This document shows, in pieces, positions 58,308-64,000 of a DNA stretch of 64,000 nucleotides; position 1 is the stretch's first letter; every line of letters starts with the position of its first letter. The notes under the pieces are model-generated. The model was not told the DNA's origin and searched no databases. It was given only the letters and a program-made list of their open reading frames with translations. Position numbers and translations under genes: made by a program. This DNA is from Gnetum montanum. Lineage: Eukaryota > Streptophyta > Gnetopsida > Gnetales > Gnetaceae. The DNA is taken from assembly GCA_015680685.1 (NCBI GenBank), contig MNCI01008086.1, positions 823,226 to 887,225 of the forward strand, read 5' to 3'.

Positions 58308-59972
58308 TGAAACACCACAAAATTTGGGCCCAGCACTTTCAGACAAGAATCGAGCTAAGTCATAATGCTTGCCAGCATGACCGAAACTTGAGAACTCCAC
58401 AAACAGCATCAAACAGAGTCCAATCAAGCAAGTAAAAATTCCTCCAAGATCCACTGAATGCTACGTCAACATCGGGCAACAAGAACTAAAAGTTCCAAGC
58501 TCAAAACTCTTAGTTCTGACTAAGTATACTTCTTGCACACAAGCCTGCACGCCTAGCGTGCAGCTCAGGGTACAGCAACTTTTGGGCCCCAAAAATGCAC
58601 TGAAACAAGCCAAAAATGAAGGTCTAGACTCCTTGGGACCTTCCCCAAGATCCCCAGCATCTCTCAGACTCCTGAAAATCAAGTTTTGGCCTCCAAATGA
58701 TGGATTTTCATGCCTACACGCTGGCTTGCACGCCCAACGTGTATCATCATAGACAGATCAAAATAGGCACTCATACCATGATTTTCATAGGCAATCAGTT
58801 CCCAGAGGTAGAGAAACCATCAGGCATCATCCTTGCCTCCCAAAAATCAAATTTTAACCTTGAAAAGTGGCAGTTTCATGCCTGCACGCCCAGCGTGTAC
58901 GCCCAGCATGCACCACTGTGAACAAGGTGGAATGGACATTTTAGGTAGGATTTTGCCAAGGGAGTCAATCCTCAAGACATGGTTAATGAATCTAAAAGTT
59001 CATAGGCTCAGGAGACATCAATTTTGTCATCAGAAGGGTTGTCCTTGGCCCTGCATGCCCAACGTACACCACAGCGTGCACACTGGAAATGTGCCCAAAA
59101 CTTCATCAAAGTGAAGCCAAAATGAGCCCCTGGACACCCCGAAGGACCAAAAACACTTAGGCAACAAGGATACAACTTCAATGTACAATATTAAGCTCCA
59201 AAATTATAGTTTTCATGCCCACACACTAGCCTGCATGCCCGGTGTATACGCCTAGTGTGTACACGCTAGCATGCTGCATGCTTGTAAAGCTTGATTCTTT
59301 TGCATCCGGTCGATGCTCCACGTGTCACCCAATCTAACATTCTAGCATCCCACAGCCAATCATCCCATCTCAAATCCAAATTTGGCACCCAAACTCATAC
59401 AAAAACCTAAATTTTTGACTAGATCGAGGTTCAAAATTAAAAGATCTGAGCAGAAATCTGGGCAATTCACACTTAGCGCATCGAGAACACCCACCCTGCA
59501 TGTTGGACTGCTACCCTACACACTGAGCATACAGTCTTCACGCTGTGCCTGTAGCCCAAAATAGCATTCCATCACCCCTCCGCATCCACCAGGGCTCTTC
59601 ATTCGCCTTGTGTCCGATTCACAACTACGTCTAGACTGGTGCATTGTAATTTTCATTATGCAATAATATTGCTGCATTTTTGGCTAAGATTTGTTATAGT
59701 TTTCATTCATATTTCTTTATCTCTTGTTTACATTCCTGCACGCTGGTGGTCTAATTTACATTTATCACACCGTTTACGTATAACCCGGCATATCTCATAT
59801 TGGCATATGTTTGGGGAAATCCTTGTCTGATCCACGTGCAGACCATCCAAGGTACTCTACCTTCGTCAATTCTAGCTCACCCTCAAGCGAAGGTAGGGTC
59901 TTCTGTGCCTATCTGTAGATCTCTCGGTGTGCATTTCATTCCAACTACACACTGACAATTTCAGACAGTACA
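58308..59972 (+). repeat. Element F 5' LTR
   Basis: About 1.67 kb. Holds at least five roughly 170-bp tandem units, each with a GCACGCC-GCGTGC palindrome (cores at 58542, 58711, 58879, 59051, 59216). No clear TATA box found. Confidence 0.75.
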
Positions 59973-59977
59973 GAAAA

Positions 59978-59996
59978 TGGCGCTAGAAGGAGGGCC
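59978..59996 (+). other. Candidate primer-binding site of element F
   Basis: TGGCGCTAGAAGGAGGGCC, identical to that of element E. tRNA not assigned. Confidence 0.65.
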
Positions 59997-60085
59997 TACT
60001 GTTATTTGAAACTACTATGATCCATCACTCAAAACTGCCAAATCTGTGCCATGTTCAACTAAATCTGCTATAATCTTAGCATGAA

Positions 60086-60436
60086 TACGCTGTCTAGCCT
60101 ATGTGCTATCTAGCCTGCATGCTGTCTAGCCTGCACGCTGTCTAGCCTGTATGCTGTCTGGCTTGTACGCTGTCTGTATGCTATCTGTACATGGCTTGTT
60201 CGCCCTGTTGGTTGTTAAAGCCTGTACGCTGGGATTTAGTTTGCATGCTATGTAGACAGCCTGCACACTGCCAAACTTAGCTGCACGTTGCCAAACTTGT
60301 CTGCATGCTGTGTAGACAGCCTGCACGCTACCAAACTCAGCTGCACACTTCCAGACTTAGGTGTATGTTGTGTAAGCAGGCTGCACGCTGTGGGACTTAG
60401 GTGTACGCTGTGTAGGCAGGCTACATGCTGTGGGTT
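60086..60436 (+). repeat. Leader minisatellite of element F
   Basis: Starts as about 16-bp repeats of the form GCCTGCACGCTGTCTA, then passes into longer mixed units with CTGCACGCTGCCAAACTTAG. The GCACGC core is shared with the LTR palindromes. Confidence 0.85.
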
Positions 60437-60537
60437 GTACGCTAACAAGGATACCCTTCTCATACTTAGCCAAATTCTCACCTGTACACGCTAACATTGT
60501 CTCCCATCCACCTTGTCACACTTATGACCATTTCATC

Positions 60538-62610
60538 ATGAATACTGCCAATACCAATGTTTCAACCAAGTCCACCCCAGACATCATTGGCCCCACGGCA
60601 ATGTTTCAACCAAGTCCCTCCATTCATTCAAAACCACTCAACCACAGGTGCCTCAACAGCAAGCATCCACTCTTGTTTCCACTCTCCCCATGACTTATAC
60701 CCAATTCAATATACCTATCCCCACTATTCCTCCAGTCGCTACATTATCTCACCTCCTACAAGTACAGCCCCAACAACAACCCCCTCAAAATAATGTAGGA
60801 GTGACCTTCCCACCCTAAGTGATTAGGATGTCGTCTATGATACCCGCTTCTACATCTGCTCACTATATACCACAAATTCAAACCCAAGGGACACCCTTCA
60901 CCACTTCAACTCAACAAGTTTAGGGTGCTCCTTCACGAATCATGATTGGACAATGGGCCATGACTAGCATGCAAGCGCATCAGCCCCCTCATTACAACGT
61001 ACCACCTCCTACAATTCCACCCATGAACATCGCTCAAGTACCACAGCAACAACAACAGCAACACTTTCCTTACAGTATCCCACCTTTAATAGCGCCTACC
61101 ATGAATATTTCACAAGTGAAACCTCTAACCACTCAACTTTCCTCTTTCCTGCCCACCGTACAAAAATCCAACTTTCATACTGCACAAGATAATCCACCTG
61201 CCATATCACCTGGGGCCCAAGATTGGGCCGAAGCTAAAAAGTTGATGCAAGAACTCACCGATGAGGTAAAACGCCTCAAAATAGTCAACAACAAAGAGCT
61301 TAAAGTATTTGACTTTTACCAAGATGATCTTATTAGCCCTTTGGTACCACTGTTGACCTTGCCCAAAGGAGTCTCTTTGCCCTAGCTAACCAAATATAAC
61401 GGGGAAGGGGACCCCAACGTCCATCTGGTCACGTTTAGACTAGAATGTTTACCACTTCGGGCATGGCCCCATGCAATTTTATGTATTTTTTGCCATGTCT
61501 CTCACTGGGAGAGCTTTAGACTAGTATTAAGCCTTGCCCCATAACTGCATATCCTCTTTGGAGGATCTCCTACACCAGTTCGTTACTAGGTTTAAATACA
61601 ACTTGAAACCTGAAGCAACCCTGGACACTTTGATACAAGTAAAACAAGCACCCCTTGAACCTATACAAAAATTTATTCAGAGATGGAGTGCTGCGCTAAA
61701 CGAACTTCATGAACCAATCCCTGAAACATACTTACTCCCCATCCTCAAGGGAGCCGTAAATGACTTTGTGAAATCTAAACTATACTATTTGAACACGTGC
61801 ACTTTAAGTCAAGCCTTCGTGCAAATAAAAAACATAGAAGAGGCAGCCCAAAATAGCCATGACCCTTCTTACTTAACCTTTAAAAATCAACATACTAAGA
61901 AAGACAAAGAGAAGGCTAAGGCGAAAGTAGCAGCAGTAGCAGAAACTCAACAGACAAGTACGAAACAACAAGGTAAACCACCTGCCACCCCTACTAGCTA
62001 TACTAGACCTGCCCTTGCTACTACACTCGGGCTGTCCACACCACAAAGTGCTACACAAAGTCATGTGAGAAAGTTTGAGAGGAGGAACCCCTCTCAATAC
62101 ACGTCATTTCCCATGAAACCTTCATAATTATTTGACCAACTCTTCAAAGCCAAGCTAATGAAACATAAAAAATTGTCCCCCATGGCAATTCAAAGACATG
62201 ATCGATTCTACGAATTAGTCAAGAATCCAAGCTTGGCAACATCGGATGAGCCCTCGGTTCTAAGAGGATTTAGACTAGACTGCTTTTGTGAGTACCACCA
62301 GCGTAATGAACATGGCACCGACTATTGTTTCACCTTGAAGCAAGATATTCAACGAATGATTGATGCAGGTGAAATCACTTTTGATGAGGCCAACCCGGTC
62401 AAATCACAAAACCAGTCCATGGGAATATATAAAGATCCCCTAAACACTAAAGAAGCGCCATACATAATTAACACCATCGACGTGGATAATAGCTATGAAA
62501 CACCAAATAAACCCTTTGTAGTTCGTGTTCCCCCTAAGGCACTAACATCACTTCACCCTTCATATCCCCCACATGATCCTCCTACCCAGCAAACACCGTG
62601 GCCCATCTGA
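60538..62610 (+). pseudogene. Element F gag
   Basis: Likely start at 60538 (MNTANTNVSTKS). Pro/Gln-rich N terminus, then FDFYQDDLISPLVPLL (about 61300), a stop at 61383, YNGEGDPNVHLVTF, frameshift near 61500, and the capsid-type domain at 61534-62127 (QFVTRFKYNLKPEATLDTL, KFIQRWSAALNELHEP). The 62158-62610 piece has the zinc motif CEYHQRNEHGTDYC, spacing CX2HX4HX4C. Less damaged than element E but not open. Confidence 0.8.
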
Positions 62611-62870
62611 GTGCCTCCCGCGGTGGCAAAAATGCAGATACCACCCCAAACCAAACCATTTGTTGTGTGCATGTCCCCTTTCGATACAACCGCTAATGTG
62701 ACACCATCAAACCAACCCACTCCCTTTGTGGTCCAAGTGCCACCAACGGTTGTTACGACAAAGGCACCGACTGCAAGTCGCGCGACCCCGTTTGTAGTCA
62801 AGGTGTCTAGATAGCCCGATACTTCTTAGACACAAGCCAGTCCCACCCCATTCATCATTTGAGTCCCGAA
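62511..62870 (+). pseudogene. Element F gag-protease linker with PFVV repeats
   Basis: A Pro/Thr-rich stretch with five spaced copies of PFVVxVPP-like peptides (PFVVRVPP, PFVVCMSP, PFVVQVPP, PFVVKVS, PFII-VPK), about 30 residues apart. Element E shows at least one (PFVVRVSQ). Contains stops. Confidence 0.65.
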
Positions 62871-63414
62871 ACAACCCCATGCTCCGACCTCAAACGTTCC
62901 CACACAACCCACACGAGAACGCCTTGTAGATAGGCTCACCAGGGAACGTTTAGAGAAGGAACATTCGATGAAGGAACGTTAACGCCTTGCACTGGGGCCC
63001 CCAAAACCAACTCCGTTAAGCACAATACCTATGGCTCCATATAACAACGAACCAAGCATGAATTACAAAGAGGAAAAATCAAGAATGCAACACACATCAA
63101 ACCCAACGGCCACGAAAAAAAACACGAAAGTCACCCCGCGCGAGATACAACTGTTAGGTCCAATGGATCAAATGGTCATGGACAAGATTATACCAAATTG
63201 TAAGGACCTAGCTAGTGCTCTAACATAGGTTACACAAGCCCTTAAACAAAAGAATACATCATTAAGCTTGTACGATCTCATATTGACCTCACTAGTTCAT
63301 CGTGATGCTTTAGTACAGATGTTGACATCGATCCCAGTTAGTGAAAATCTACCCGCAAATGAATCCTCTATACACGCGGTAATGTCTACACGATAGGGAT
63401 TCGAAACTAAATCA

Positions 63415-63756
63415 TTGGGATTTCATCCTGAAAACATTAAGATCAATGAGAAGACCGGAGGCGTCACCCACAAACCCATGTTTATAACCATAAGAATCAA
63501 TCAATTCCAAATACATCGAGTGCATGTAGATGATGGAGCTGCCACAAACGTGGTACCTTATCTTGTCATTGAACAGTTAGGACTTATAGAATTAATTAAA
63601 CCAACGTCTACAACTTGCCTAAAGTCATTTAATGGTTCACGAGTAGTAGTCAAAGGTACATTGACCTTGGATTTCATAGCAAGGGATCGGTTCCCCACAT
63701 CTGTAGACTTCGTGGTTATTGATGAAATGCCTGGTTTTAACCTAATCCTGGGATGA
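63415..63756 (+). pseudogene. Element F protease
   Basis: RVHVDDGAATNVVPYLVIEQ with catalytic D-G-A, then VVVKGTLTLDFIARDRF and VIDEMPGFNLILG at the end. The stop right after LILG is a substitution in what is usually LILGRPWL; the reading resumes after it (HLPYEGGEIIIYGD). Retropepsin-like, for Gag-Pol processing. Upstream 63031-63400 is in the same frame family with two stops. Confidence 0.8.
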
Positions 63757-64000
63757 CCCTGGTTAGCCTAGCTAAAAGCAGTATCTTCCCCCATTCATCA
63801 GGAGATTCACTTGCCCTATGAGGGGGGTGAAATCATTATCTATGGGGATACTACTACATCCACCATCTCATCTCATACAGAGGCAAATCAAGGCTCTGAA
63901 GTTAAATTTGAGGGGCCTGAACAAGAGGACACGCCACCTGAACATAACCCTGAGAGAATTTCCAGAACGTTCATACTGAAAGAAAAAAACGAAACTCAAA

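Larger units (their letters stand above)
58308..64000 (+). mobile_element. Element F: Tat-like Ty3/gypsy element, 5' part
   Basis: 5' LTR 58308 to about 59972 (starts TGAAACACC like element E), candidate primer site 59978-59996, leader with a minisatellite, gag (60538-62610), Pro-rich repeat linker, protease (63415-63756). RT and later domains lie beyond the window. It interrupts the RNase H of element I; the left flanking pentamer is CATAG (58303-58307) but the other side is not visible. Confidence 0.85.

Overview
The window looks like a piece of a large, repeat-dense seed-plant nuclear genome. I favour a gymnosperm (conifer) because most of the 64 kb is old, heavily mutated, nested Ty3/gypsy-type LTR retrotransposon sequence around a single host gene, and that gene appears to have a leader intron of several kb. 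Species is not determined. There are assembly gaps at 9912-10108 (197 N) and 12247 (single N).

Layout. (1) 78-2002: decayed multi-exon plant gene of unrecognised family (+). (2) About 2330-9076: element E (-), Tat-like by its gag, with a 1.9 kb LTR full of palindromes; it carries a nested solo LTR, G (3408-4234, +). E sits in element D (9077-12783, -). (3) 12784-36556: a nest built in element C (-). Element A (13472-23327, -) is full length with both LTRs, primer-binding site, polypurine tract, gag-pro-RT-RNase H-integrase remnants and an exact ATAGG target duplication. Element B (26995-36092, +) is also bounded by an exact target duplication (ATTAA) and is inserted inside C's 5' LTR. (4) 36557-46829: the only host-gene territory. 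It has an intact 673-codon GRAS gene of the SCARECROW-LIKE 1 type (42560-44581, +), an upstream untranslated region with a probable long leader intron, a SINE-like insertion in that intron, and AT-rich intergenic DNA. (5) 46830-58307: elements H and I (both -), again nested. (6) 58308-64000: the 5' half of element F (+), a relative of E that runs off the window.

The A/B/C/D/G/H/I group has tRNA-Asp-type primer sites (where visible) and a coiled-coil ORF in the env position (seen in B, H, I), as in the Athila lineage. The main unusual observation is a module just upstream of that ORF in B and I: a TATA box preceded by the same short repeats found in that element's own LTR, then a candidate leader intron whose acceptor AG abuts the ATG. 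This would let the env-position ORF be expressed from its own LTR-like internal promoter. B and probably C have lost pol and keep mainly gag; B also keeps the env-position ORF. Across families, U3 regions carry different palindromic repeat arrays beside the TATA box, and copy number differs even between the two LTRs of element B.

All element ORFs are broken by stops or frameshifts, so the only gene expected to be active is the GRAS gene. All similarity statements are from reading by eye and memory of the families; no search was run.
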